From positions 4,400,001 to 4,464,000 of the forward strand of contig CM073590.1 in the NCBI GenBank assembly GCA_037074705.1: a DNA stretch of 64,000 nt. Direction: 5' to 3'. The notes under the pieces are model-generated. The model was not told where the DNA came from. It was given only the letters and a program-made list of their open reading frames with translations, and ran no database searches. This document shows positions 24,151 to 36,427 of the stretch, one piece after another. The DNA comes from Zhengitettix transpicula. Lineage: Eukaryota; Arthropoda; Insecta; Orthoptera; Tetrigidae. The position numbers and the translations under genes are program-made. Numbering within the stretch: the first letter of the stretch is position 1; every line of letters begins with the position of its first letter.

Positions 24151-25244
24151 TGCCACCCAAAATAGCCACACGCTTTATTTATTAAACTGAAAGAATTTGC
24201 GATAAATATACGATGCTATAGGGTTACTGTGCTATACAAAAGGGGTCAAAATTATTTGATTCGGAATATTAATTTATTCTTGTAGATAATTATACTAATT
24301 AATTGTATAATATTTTGAAAGGAATAGTGGATGGAGATTTAAACAAGGATCGGGAAAAATAAATTTTTATACTTAATTAAATATAAATATAAATATAAAT
24401 ACAAATAAAAGTAACTACATTTCATTATTAAAGAACTTTATTGTAAAATTATACTTATTATAAAATTTTAGTTAAGCTCCGGCTAGAAGAAAATTGAGAA
24501 TCATATCAGGGTGATTGTGGGACACCGATCAAAGTTACTCATGTTATAGCCAGGGAGAGAAACGTAAATTTCTGTACATTATCCTGCCTGGTTGTACGGG
24601 TGAGGTTCATCTGCTGAAACCTCAGGCTGTATATTGTGGCCAGCTTGACGATGTGCATAGCAGCTGGTTCATCCTGTTGAAATTTTACTGGTGTTGGCCG
24701 TCGATAATCTGGTCCACCGCGATGAAACAGGAGTTTCAACAAGTCGCACGACTGAGTGCTGTTGGTCTTACAGCTCTATATAATATTGGCAATTTCATAG
24801 CTGAAGTATTTATATCGTTGAAACAGGTATATTCTCCTCTGCTATCCACAAAAAACTACCACTACGAATTCTCAATTTGAAAATTCCAAAACATAAGTTC
24901 TGCCCATCATGACGATGAAATATTGGCGCTTTTTTCTCAATTGGCGGATGATTTCCATCTTCTTCCTTGAAGTGATCATTTCAACCCGAACAGTTTCTTT
25001 CCATATATCCTTAAAATAATTCCACCTGCCATAAGATTTTTTATCTTTTACTGCCCTAACCGTTGGAAAGACTAATTCACTTGTAACGGTGAAATTTTTG
25101 GCTGGTCACCGTTCGTAGAAAACGGGTAAAATTACTGTTGTAAAAGAAGGAGGCGTCCTGTCTATGTATTAATGATTGCTTCGGTTAATGTTGCCTGTAG
25201 TTTCTCAGCATGAACGATCCTAAATTATTTGCGCTGTATCCTTC
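24151..25244. other. Intronic stretch with an unexplained open segment
   Basis: The segment 24515-24880 is open for 121 codons on the plus strand, and 24539-24742 is open on the minus strand for 67 (including GGPDYRRPTPVKFQQDEPAA). Base composition is unlike its AT-rich surroundings. I recognise no family and cannot say which strand, if either, was coding. Confidence 0.35.
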
Positions 25245-25545
25245 GTTATCAGGCTGTGATGTAGTGGTCAGCGTCATTGCTTCGCATCACAGCGGTCCCG
25301 GGTTCGAATCTCGGCATAGGCATGGATGGTTGTGCTCGTCCTGGTCACGAAAACTGGGGTTACGACTAACGACTCTAGCCACGTGTCAATCATAAATGCA
25401 GAATGTGTCATGCAAGATGACAATCTGGCAGTCGTCTCGGTAGACCGTTGTCCTCAATGGGCCATTCGAGCCAAGGAGTAGTAGGTGTATCCTGTGTTAT
25501 TTATGGTTGTTCAGGGCGACAGATAATTATTTTATATCCTATTTA
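25245..25545 (+). mobile_element. tRNA-derived SINE, most complete copy
   Basis: An A-box-like TAGTGGTCAGCG (25263-25274) and B-box-like GGGTTCGAATCTC (25300-25312) have tRNA-like spacing. They are followed by a non-tRNA body with TGTGCTCGTCCTGGTCACGA and, near its end, GTTGTTCAGGGCGACAG. The 5' acceptor stem cannot pair with a 3' partner, so this is a SINE head and not a tRNA gene. Confidence 0.65.
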
Positions 25546-27073
25546 TTTCTTTAATAGCTCTTCCGGGAGATATTTTCTCCTTCCATAACGATTGACACTT
25601 CAACAAATTTGTTGCATAGCTAACACCAATAGGAAAAATTCTCATTTTACTACTTACTAGCGTCATACCACCTTCTACGGATTAAAATACATATTATTTT
25701 AATACAGAATATAATGACAAATAGTTAATAGATACCTATTAATAAATTTTATGAATGAATCGTTGTAATATGGACACTGAATGTGCTACAAATGTAACTA
25801 ACATCAGATCACTTATTTCTTCATTAATTTATATGCATATTTGTGACACACAATTAATGAATGTGGTTGTGACATTGATTATGTTAATTGGAATCATAAA
25901 AGTTTTAAGTTAATTAATTAATTAATGCAACATTGGATAACGACAGAGAATCCGAATTATGCTCAACTTTGTTAATAGAGTGTAGGTTGTACTGAAAAGA
26001 GGTGAAATGAGTTTTCTTTGTAATGCCCAGTAAGTGTCAGATATTTAATTATATATTTCTTGAATCACGGGATTCATTGTAACGACTTCAGAAATTCGAA
26101 AGCTCTCGTTTGTGCCTCGGATTAATTAATAGTAACGACATTGGTAGTATCGAGTACAAAGTAGACCTAAAAGCAGATGACCACCATCGTAAAACCTCCA
26201 GACATTTCGAAGTAATGGTTTGCTTAAATAATCAAAGACTGTGCTGACCCGCAGGGAAACCCAAAGTTGGTAATTTCTTGGCACGTTAGTCAAGAACAAC
26301 ATTAGCGTCTATAGTTCGTCGGTAAATGGGCTGTCGTTAATCCAAGTGAGAGAAATATATATATATAGAAAGAAATTACTCATGGTGATTCGTGTTCTTG
26401 GACATATTGACATGTTTGAATTGTTTTTCTGATACGTACAGAAACTGGTACAAAAGTTTATGTCCAATAACGCTTTCGCAGAAAGCAAGGAGAAAAACAA
26501 GAAAACATGACTACAAGACTGGACGATCAACGACGCAGAGCAAGCTGTTTCCTATTTTCCAGACCACTAATCACCAGTTAATGTTCCACATGCCAAGCAT
26601 TTTATTATTTCATTACATTTCTTACAAATTTAATTAAAATTACTTATATATATTGTGGTAATTAAAAATATGTAATTATTTAATAAACAAATTTTACGAT
26701 TTTCATTATCGGCGGCTTAAATGAGTATTGCTTACAAGAATATGGAGCCTATAATGCTTGCTTGGTAACGTTGCATTGTTGCCTCAGGCAGCACTGGGAC
26801 GATAGAAACTTGAAAATCAGAGTTCCTTGGACCATGAAAGCGAAAGGTTGTGATTTGAGGAGGATGTAATTAAGAGTTGCTTGGACCAGGAAAACGAAAG
26901 GTGTTTTTTTTTGTTCCAAGGTTCCTGCTACCATATTCAAACAAGTATAAAGAGGCAGCAGAGACATATTATATTAAAGTCCCGGTTTTTTTTAATTACG
27001 AGTCGACAATCTGAAGTATTTGTCCATTCGCATATTTATGCAAGTATCAAAGTTTTAAAAACAATGTTATAAA
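25546..27073. other. AT-rich intronic stretch with a short local duplication
   Basis: A segment of about 30 bp, GAGTTCCTTGGACCATGAAA at 26819-26851, recurs diverged at 26873-26903 as GAGTTGCTTGGACCAGGAAA. An (AT)n tract lies near 26356-26366. No gene seen. Confidence 0.5.
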
Positions 27074-27574
27074 GTGTGAAGAGCAGGAAGTAATTTGTGT
27101 CTGAAAACTCCAACCACATTAAATTCAGTGAAATATGGCCTGTCTGTGATGTGTTTAACAATAATCGAGTGAGACGAGCCCAGACGAACAGTTAAGGGTA
27201 ATGTAAACTAAAACTAAATTTTATTAATTGTAAAACTAATGTGTAAATAATAATTATCGTCAGATTTCGTATTTCAATAATTGTTAAGAATTTTTCACAT
27301 TGTAAGTTTTTGATTGTCATTTTGTAACATTCTTTATTGGAGGCCCGATAGTCGGCCCTGAACTTATGCAGTGGCACTTAACCAATTTGAAAAAAAAATC
27401 TATTGTGATAAGAATTTGTTTGTATTAAATTAACTTTGATTTATATTTTGAATTTTTGTTGTTTCATTTAAAATCCTATCATTTCAACTTTTAATTTGTT
27501 CATTTAAAATCTAAATTGATAATTTAATTATTTCATTTTGTGCCTCAACATATATATATATATATATATATATA
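27074..27574 (+). mobile_element. Degenerate LTR, same family as 7773-8532
   Basis: Shares TTCAGTGAAATATGGCCTGT and CGTCAGATTTCG segments with the LTR at 7.8-8.5 kb. It ends TTTCA at 27535, followed by TTTTGTGCCTCAAC (compare TTTTGACGCCTCAACGTGGG near 8593) and then an (AT)n tract at 27550-27574. The left boundary is uncertain and no internal coding region follows. Confidence 0.5.
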
Positions 27575-29756
27575 GTTGTTCTAAAACCGCGATTTTTTGT
27601 TTAAGCCGAGTGGTAGAGTTAAACAATTGCATTTTAAAGCACTTGCTTGTACATTCGATAAAAAAGAAAAATTAATTAATTAATTTGTTAATTAATTTTG
27701 AACTGTAATAAAAATAAATTGTATATAATAAACTCATTTTTATACATTTTTTTATTTTGCTTTTGTCGAAGTATCTTATTATCTGATATAGTTCAACGGT
27801 CTTTTATAACAATATCGCCAGAATACAGAAGAATCTTCTGCTATTATGTGAGAGTAATTTCTGAACATTTGCAGAGTAAGTGTTATTCATCCGTCGTGGT
27901 AAAATATTAAACAATGGAGATTCTAAAGGATGATCTCAATCCTTAATTAAAGCCATGAGAAGTAACCATACGATTACTCCGGTTTTACGAGTGTGAACAA
28001 TAGAATTTACTTCCTAATGACGTGTTGGACCCTTTTCCGGAGGTCAATATTTGTGATGGAACAACTGACTGAAGGGAAGAATAACTGTCACTATTGACGT
28101 TTCCGCACAAAATAACAACAGCACACAAAAATCAATGCGTGCGCTGGATTCTTCACGTGTGACCTTTGTACATTTAAGGTTGAATTTATACAAAATTAAG
28201 AGCCATGTTATTAAATCTTATATTGCTTTTTCGGCATGAACGGATTTAATTATACTGATAAAGTTAAATGTTCTGCAAGCTGTGATTAACGCATATTAAA
28301 AAAGAAGGTCAATTATTCGCATTGACTTTGGCATTTGAGTTATGCACTCCCGAGTTTCCTTAAGCCCCTTGTGATGCATCACGTTTTGCCTTCCCTGTTT
28401 TCTCCCCGGTACTCATAAAACGTGATTGTATGGTTATTTTGCCAATTTAGAAGCTGCGAGTAATGAATGGAGGAGGAGTAAGACAGATGTTGAAAAATGA
28501 CTCTCGAGAGGAGTCATAATTTGACGCATGACCTTATTACATGTAATATAAATTCATTTGCAGTAAGAATGCGTACGTGTCCAAAAAGTGAAATTATTAT
28601 GTTTTTAAGAATGGTGCTAAATTCAGAAATGATTACTTCTTCACAGCTCTAACAGCAACTATATTTCTTTAGAAAAAACAAACATTCAAATGATAATTGG
28701 ACTAATAAAAATAACGTTGAATAAGCCGAGGTCCTACTACAGTATAATGGCTGATTGAAGTACATAATTTACCAAGATTGATTCCTTCGAATAGAATAGT
28801 AATTGGAATTAATACTATGCAACCTGATTCATTATTTAAAATGTGCTATTGACCAAATGTAGCACTTTTTCTGTGTATACGCTGAGTATATCGACCAAAT
28901 TTCATTAGATGTACATGCATGTTTCGCTTATGTTCCAAATATATATTAACATACCAATAAGGAATTTATTCGAATTCCAATCCAAAGAAATTTAATATTT
29001 TTGTAAAGAAAAAGCCTGTACTGAATCACGGTTACATTGTATTTCTAATGGCTCAAAAGCCATTACCAGTAAGCAAGTAAACGGTTAAACCATATTTCGG
29101 ATTATTAAAGACATGAATGACTTAAATGTTAATTTTTTTTATATTCATGAAATATATACAGTACACACAAAGATAGGCATTCATTTTCTTTTAATATTTC
29201 AATGAATAACTACATAAACTTTGAAATTAGTAAACTATTATATTTAAGTCCAATTATGAGTCGTGTTATGAGTCATGAAAAAAATTCTAATTTCATCATT
29301 TACATTAATTTCTATCAGTATAGGGGAATCATTTTATAAATTTTATAATTTTCAATCTGTATCATAAATAAGTTGCTTATACTCTTTTAACTATTTGTAT
29401 TTCTGTTTCATATTTAATAGATCATTATAGAGAAATATTTATCTTTAAATTGTACAAAACTTTTTACCTATACTATTAAATTATTGAGGAAAAATCATGA
29501 ATTGATTCTTTGGGTTCACTCCGTACGTCACAGAGAACTGAATAACTGGGCTATAAAATTAAGTAACGAAGCAATAATTGATTTTTAAACATAAAGGTGT
29601 TTGAGGTTTTGTAGAAGCGGACTACAAAAAATAAAACGTTCATTTGGATGATAAGTTGTCATTTTGGAGCTAATGTGCAAGAAATTTGTTTCCAGAATCA
29701 GATAGAAAATAACTTGTGACCCGTTGATTTGACAATGTCATTTATATCTCTGTCTA
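27575..29756. other. AT-rich intronic stretch
   Basis: No gene, RNA or family repeat recognised. The first few hundred bases could be decayed leader of the preceding LTR element. Confidence 0.5.
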
Positions 29757-30103
29757 AATCAATTATTGAACTTATACAGACACTTTTTTTAAATTGAAGC
29801 GCAACGACGTTTCGATACGTGTTCTTATCTTCTTCAGGTATTACCCAATTATTATAAGAAACTAGCACTAAAAACAATTAAAAGATTATTAAATTTCGAA
29901 AGTTTTTCTTACTACAATCTCGTTAGTCTTAAGTGTTCCTCTGGCCCATTTCCAAAACTTTGTGAAGTTGAAAACATTTTAATTGTTTTTATTGCTAGTT
30001 TGTTATAATAATTTGGATAATACCTGAAAATATACGAACATGTATCTAAACGTCGTTACGCTATAAATAAAAAATCCAGTGTCTGTATACGAACAATAAT
30101 TGA
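29757..30103. mobile_element. Family C foldback element carrying hammerhead-like arms
   Basis: Long inverted arms face each other. The left arm runs from ATCAATTATTGAACTTATAC through CAGACAC, CAACGACGTTTCGA and CAGGTATTACCCAATTATTA. The right arm is its imperfect reverse complement, ending GTGTCTGTATACGAACAATA. A central spacer of about 120 bases separates them. There is no coding capacity. The CTGAAGA...TATCGAAACGTCG string is typical of PLE terminal repeats. Confidence 0.7.
29798..29842 (-). ncRNA. Hammerhead ribozyme motif (family C)
   Basis: Minus strand: CUGAAGA (29837-29831), then A, stem II GAUA/UAUC with an AGAACACG loop, then GAAAC (29813-29809), GUC, and the cleavage site between 29806 and 29805. 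All core positions are canonical, including the GUC triplet. Stem III is only ACGU. Stem I is weak in this DNA copy (two pairs next to the core). The right arm near 30025-30070 has the same layout with mutated boxes. Confidence 0.55.
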
Positions 30104-32431
30104 TGTATTAATTCAAAAACAGACGTAAATAAAAAACTTATTAAATATTCAGTTCACATTCGAAAGTTTAAACGAGGAAGTCTTCCGTGACATATAAATT
30201 GGTCACATGCATACAATCTCATATTTCTAATAATTATCAATTAATAATTAATTATTATATTATATAGTATAAAAATATAATTTTTCTCTACTCCTCATTC
30301 ACTTTTTATTTTATTTTTTACCGTTGTTTCCTTTACAGCAGCTATGTCTACAAAAAATAATTTCTCTTGTGAGCGTCAATTTAATTTATGAATCTACTGA
30401 GCAAAGAATATAACAGAGTTTTATAATTTTGTTCTCTATATTTTTAGCTTACATAATATTTCCCGTTTCGAAACTAATTATTTCAGAATCGCCTAGTATC
30501 TTCTGGTTTTGGTAATATTTTTAAAGGAAACAACATTACGGCCCTACGAATCTCTCTCGTTTCCAGCACACAGAGGCCAGTAAATTGATAAACCCATTAT
30601 TTTCACTGAATATATTTAGTGTAGCGAAACAATCAAAAATGACTGCAAGAGCCTGAAATATATAGTTATCAAACAAAACGAGTTTGCATAACGGGATGAC
30701 TAGTATTTCATTTACGCCCCAACGTAATGTTTTTACCGCCGGAAAAATATGTCTCTGCCGTGTACATTTCCCGGCCAGTTTTTGAAAAGAGGGTCAACAG
30801 TTTTTGTTTTTTTAACGTAGATAGGGCGGAGGGGTTGGGGGAAATGCACCCTCTGGTGGGAGACAGGAAGCGGCGGCACGGTTCAATTTATGGAGCTGGG
30901 TAATGTATGCGGCAGACTCGTGATTGTGGCACAAGCTGTTTATCCAGCCTCCACACGGCGACTTTTAAAGCGTTTCACTTCAATATCAAAAACAGCTGTC
31001 GCGTTAAAAATGTATTCGTACATTGCAATTCTTCTTCATAGTCAGCCACTGAGAATCTGTAACTGTATCGCTAAAATCATTATGCGAGAATAAATACTAA
31101 TTCTGTATAAAGTCACAAATACAATTCTCTATGAATAACTCTGTAAAGTAATACTTTCCAAATGAATTGAAGTCTCTGAGCAATAAAATGTAAAATATTG
31201 AGTGAAGTGTAAAATTAGTTTTACCGTGACCCTTTTCATATCTTGTACGAAATTAAAAAACAAATATTTGTTTATATAAAATTTTGTAATAGATAATTTA
31301 AGTCGCACGAAAAATAATGGCATTTGGTTAGTTCATCAAAATAAATTATGAACATTTATTTAAAGCGGAATATTTAAATTAAGCATGGTATGAGTGTGTA
31401 TCTTGTAAAAACTAATAGATTAAACACAACAATATAAATTTATTTTAAATAATATGAAAGCTCAGTAAAAACGTCCTTTCTGCAGCAAACAATATTGACA
31501 ATTTCTTACGTTTAGGAAAAATTATATCCAAAATATTCAAATTTGAAAATCAGTATACAGTAGTTAGAAATATGATAGACGCAAAACACTTTTACTAATC
31601 TTTGTGCCGTTCAACGTGAGAACGGGAGAGCTGTATTTTTTTAACAGTAACCACAAGTAATTATCAGTATGATACGTAACTGAAACTTTCACTCTTTACA
31701 GTGCATGCAATGCAATCACATCCGGCCTACTATTTATTAGGTATTTAAACGTGTTTTTATAGACTTATTTGGACAAATTTCACGTCACTTTTAAAAGTAA
31801 GGATTCAGTGCTGATGTGTATGGAGCTATTTTTCTAAATATAGTTCCCAATCATGAGTATCGACTAATGGTTTTACATGAAATATATAATGCAGTTTATG
31901 ACCAATTGCAGAAAAATTATTTCTTTAATTAAAAAAAATCTTTTCGGTACGTATTTTTCATCTTAAGTTAAGCTCATTTACAATACACTATTTTGTTAAT
32001 CTTTTTGATAATTTGTACTTTTATATAGTTTTAGTATTGCATACCTTAAAAAATGTTTGCAATGGAAATTTTTGAGGTTAATATTGGTTTGGGAGATGCA
32101 TTCCTAGGTCACAAGGATAGATTGTAGAGGATCAGGACGTGTTTCATTCGGTTTCATCACGACCGCATTAGTGTGTACAGTGTTAAGAAGTGCCTAGGAA
32201 TAACTTCTAAGGTTTACTGAACTTTTTTAACATCGTGTCAAAAGCTTCTAAAATTTAGTGATAATTAGATAAGTGTTTCTGAGTTGTATAATGTTATTTG
32301 TATAGCATATTTTGTTTTAACCACAACCTGGAAAATCATTTATTATATAATAATAACAGATTTGTATATTGTAATTTCTTCACAAAAAAGGTCTGAAGAA
32401 GGTACAAATACGTCCCCTGACTTATTTTACT
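30104..32431. other. AT-rich intronic stretch with a GC-rich patch
   Basis: The patch at 30715-30990 is clearly richer in G and C (GGGCGGAGGGGTTGGGGG near 30823) and could be a conserved regulatory element. No family match is possible by eye. Nothing else recognised. Confidence 0.4.
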
Positions 32432-32714
32432 TAAATAAATAAATTAAAATGAAAAAATTTAGTCTGATTGAAAATAATGAATATGAAATATAGCCAATTT
32501 AGACAGAAAGGGTAATATAAATACCACACAACGTTTCTGGGATCCTTGTCCCTTTCGTCAGGTGCTGAGAAAAGCATAGAGAAACACAACTGCACGTGTC
32601 AGTTGACAACACTCAAAAGCGAAAGGGATAAGGATCCCAGAAACCTTGTGTAGTATGTATATTACCCTTTTTGGCTGAATTGGCTATCTTTCTTATTCAC
32701 TAAATAAATAAATT
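32432..32714. mobile_element. Family B inverted dimer with exact 14-bp target duplication
   Basis: TAAATAAATAAATT lies at 32432-32445 and 32701-32714. The 255-bp insert starts AAAATGAAAAAATTTAGTCT (compare the reverse of 15.7 kb). It contains ATAGCCAATTTAGACAGAAA on the left and its inverse near 32664-32698. Both arms hold ribozyme-like sequence: a full core on the left (minus strand), and GGGATAAGGATCCCAGAAAC on the right (plus strand, first box lost). Confidence 0.8.
32524..32567 (-). ncRNA. Hammerhead ribozyme motif (family B)
   Basis: Minus strand: stem I CAGCAC, core CUGACGA, stem II GGGA-CAAGGA-UCCC, core GAAAC, GUU, cleavage site between 32530 and 32529, then GUGUGG. Stem I has one A/G mismatch relative to the 19.4-kb copy. 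Stem II has four pairs. Core boxes are intact. Confidence 0.6.
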
Positions 32715-33910
32715 GTCTGAAGTTGGTCATGAACTGCATCATGTATTATATGGACTAAAATTTCCATTTTCGGTTTTGTACAATAAATTCAATTCTTGCT
32801 CCTGAAGCTAACGAGTATTTTTGACGATCTCTTTTCATTTTTCTGTTTAAGCTGATGACAGTTTTCTGTTTCGTTTACTCGATTTCATTGAAATTACTGG
32901 GAAGAAAAGAAAAAAGTCAACATTCATTATAAATATAAATTTGGCTGAACCGATTTGTCCTATATGCTGAAAATAGCATGCATATTACCACAGAGGTTCA
33001 TTTAAGGTTAAGTCCGTTTTATAATATACATCGACGGCCTTCAAAAATAGACTCACACTGTGAAATCTGTCTTGTATGATAATGATACTAAGTTAATTAC
33101 ATGAGTTCCCAATTGGAATAGACCCAACTCGAAAATAGTCCACGCTTTGCAATGATTGATTTTAGAACTGAAGAAAAACTATTGTTGGTCAAATTCTCAA
33201 CAGGAAGAGGAAATTCTATAGCAGCCGACAGTCGACACTTGTCTGTACTTATACATTTTAGAGGCAAATCAATGGTTGAGGTGTGCAAATAGAATCATCA
33301 CCTTAAAATAGTTATCCCTAGAAAAATCTCTGCTACAAGTTTATTTCTCATTATATAGACTGATCCAACTGATGGATTACTTTTACTCAATATTTTTTTG
33401 TGGTATTCCAAAAAAAAAGGTGCGAGTACTATGCGGAAATAATTGTTGAAAAAAATTTTACCGTGGAATAACAACTACTTCGTACATTTCGTTTAATGGA
33501 GTGACTCAAGAATCTGATACCACAAACCGCTAGTCTTCTAACTAATTAACAACGTATTAGGTAAAGGATATTAACAGCCTACTGACGGATATATAAAACG
33601 TTAATGTTTTTGGTAATGAAAAAGTTACGTATTTTATATCAACGTTATACAATTATTTGTCGGTCTCTAAACAGTTGGTTTTTACTAACATCCGCCTTCA
33701 TATTACTCGATATTGTGTCTATTCCTTAAAGTAGATAATAATGCATAATAACGTTTGAAAATATTTTCAGTCATGTGATCGAGAAGCTAGGAGAATATAT
33801 ATTTTTTTATTATACACAACTACACCATAAAAGGCATGTTAGTAAAAAGAAGGCGTGCCTCATTTGTGGTACACAATTAAATTGATAGAATGGATTGTTC
33901 TGAAACATAA
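32715..33910. other. AT-rich intronic stretch
   Basis: No feature recognised. Confidence 0.5.
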
Positions 33911-34078
33911 TAATTAAAGTGATAAATTTACGTCCGATTAAATATTAATAATAATAAATATAGCCAAATACAGACAAAGAAGTGATATTATAAATACCAC
34001 ATTTATAATATCACGTCTTTTGTCTGTATTTGGTTATCTTTCTTCTTATTATTATTATTAAATATAGTAATTGTGATA
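33911..34078. mobile_element. Family B palindrome lacking the ribozyme centre
   Basis: The left arm (ATAGCCAAATACAGACAAAG...AATACCACA) and right arm (TTTATAATATCACG...GTCTGTATTTGGTTATC) meet at 34001/34002. The left arm ends one base short of the point that corresponds to the hammerhead cleavage site. Imperfect 14-bp direct repeats (10 of 14 matches) ending GTGATA flank it at 33911-33924 and 34065-34078. Confidence 0.6.
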
Positions 34079-35162
34079 GGTAGTTTATCATGTGCTGTAG
34101 TTACGAAAATTTTTCTATACTTTTCAATTCTGAGAAATATGGCCTTATTAAATAAATGTCTCTTGGAAATTATTTTCATATTTCTGTAATATTTCAGAAT
34201 GATTTAGGCATAGAATAAACAAAGTCTATTTAAATTAAGAATAAATTCAATAATAACTGCTTGAATTATTATTTAGACATTTAAAATCAGAAATTAAACT
34301 TTTCTCAGATGATTGTATAAAAATAAAATGATAATAGTTCATACTAAAAAACACTGAAGTCAGAGTTATTTATTAAATAATTATTGATTGAAAATGTGTA
34401 CTTCCAGTACTAACACAACACGCATGTAGATATGGACCACATAATTCGCTTAGATTTTCAGTGTTACTTTTTTTAATTACATAATTCGACTGTTCCCAAC
34501 ACACCCGGCTGATTTATTTCCATTTGTGTGATGTATGTTGTTGACGGAAATTACGACCCTTTCAAAATCGCTGAATGTTGTGAGTTCCATTACTTAATAC
34601 AATTTTAATTTCTTCCCTTGTATGCAGATGGGGAACGAGTGCTTGACAGCTGACGCTTAAATGACGCACCCCAACACAAGGCATCATGCAAAATTTACAC
34701 TCGCAGGCAGGAGAGAATACAGACATCGGGAACTTCGCATCGTAAAACATTAATTGCATTCAAATAATTCGACATTTGTAAACTGAACGTACACTAAACT
34801 CATTATTATATAATTACCATCTGCATGTTAATTTTTTAAAAAAATGGGCCCAGATTTACTGTTAATATTTTTGAAACTTAAGGTTACACATGCTTGTAGG
34901 CCTTTGTCAAGCCCAAGATGTAGACAACCTTAGTTGTACAATATAAAAGTGAACAAAATATATAAAAACAAACATTACATATACCAGAGATTCTGTAGAA
35001 GAATTTCATAGATTATGATAGCACCAATCTCATTTTTTTAAAAAAAATTAATGGAATTATATAAGCCTTCATCTAGATCTTGTGTTTTGACAAAATCTAC
35101 AGGCAGATGGAAACTTATTTTTAAGATTTAAAAATATTAGCAGTAATTCAAAATATTTTTTA

Positions 35163-35199
<37 letters not shown>

Positions 35200-36389
35200 G
35201 TCACCGATTGCATTTCAAAAACTGAAGAAGAATTAACGTTTCTGATAAAATAGTTAACGGGAGTAAAATTTTTATGAGAAATTTCCATGGCGCAAATGTC
35301 TCACCAACGTTGGATTAAATCCTACTAAGACGTGCGTATTTCGGAATAGGCTAGAGAATCTCAAGTTTTCTTCAAAATTTTAAAGTTTTGACGAATTTTA
35401 ATTGTAACTCCATTAGCTCCGCAAGTGCGATGAATGAGAAAGTTTTTAGACATCATTTACGACTAACTACTTTATATGTTGCTTTATGATGTTTTGACAC
35501 AGTACTTTCCATTAAAATCAAGAATTTCCAAGTAAACAAACAACTCTGTCCAGTTATTTCCTCTAATTTTTCTTCCCGTGCACGGGCGCAGAACGAAAAA
35601 ATCTTACAATAATCCAATCCATTCCAGTAAATTGGCTCTTGAAAATGCTCAAAGTCTTTCTTCCGAGTTAGACACGCCTCAAAAAATACACCATCTTGGT
35701 CTTATAAAAGAAATGTACAGCGCATATTCAAATACGCTCGATTGAGCTTTAAATTTTATGTAAAATAACTTTTTTAATGTTATTCGTCAAATATTATCAG
35801 AATAAAACTATTATTTATTCAAAATCTATTTTTTTCGCTGAATTAAACGTTTACAATAAATATTGTCCATTCAAAACAAATATTAATGCAGAAAATTTTA
35901 AAAAATAATATGCTTTTATATAATCATTTGACTGTATACGTTCTGGAGTAAGACCCCGGAGGAAGAATCAGACATCCTATGCTAACTATGCTTCTCCGTT
36001 GGATAATTAAATTATGTTAAATTCCCTTAGTGATTATTTACTGAAAGCAGGAGATACCCAACTCAATTGTAATTTTAAGACACTAGATGTAAACTAAAAA
36101 ATCAATACAAGTACAAATGTGCGACTCAATAACATAGCGGAATTAGTTTTAAAAATCTACAAAGAAACTGAAAAAGATTTAGTAATTATATAACGTTTCA
36201 TACAATTACATTACAAACGTATACGAAAAATTAATTATTATCCAGTATTTCATCAGCCACTCACAAATAACGTAATGTGGCAAATCTCATAAATACTACC
36301 GGTGGAAGTTTGATGCAAATTTAAAACGGTAAGAAAAAGGTTTATTGAGCATAATATTTGCAGACCGTGATTAAATACTGACTTAAATT

Positions 36390-36427
<38 letters not shown>

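Noticed and set aside
25245..25320. Possible tRNA gene with A and B boxes
   Set aside because: The acceptor ends do not pair and a SINE body follows.
32380..32420. Possible further hammerhead (CTGAAGAAGGTAC...)
   Set aside because: The GAAA box and cleavage triplet are missing, so too little remains to call it.
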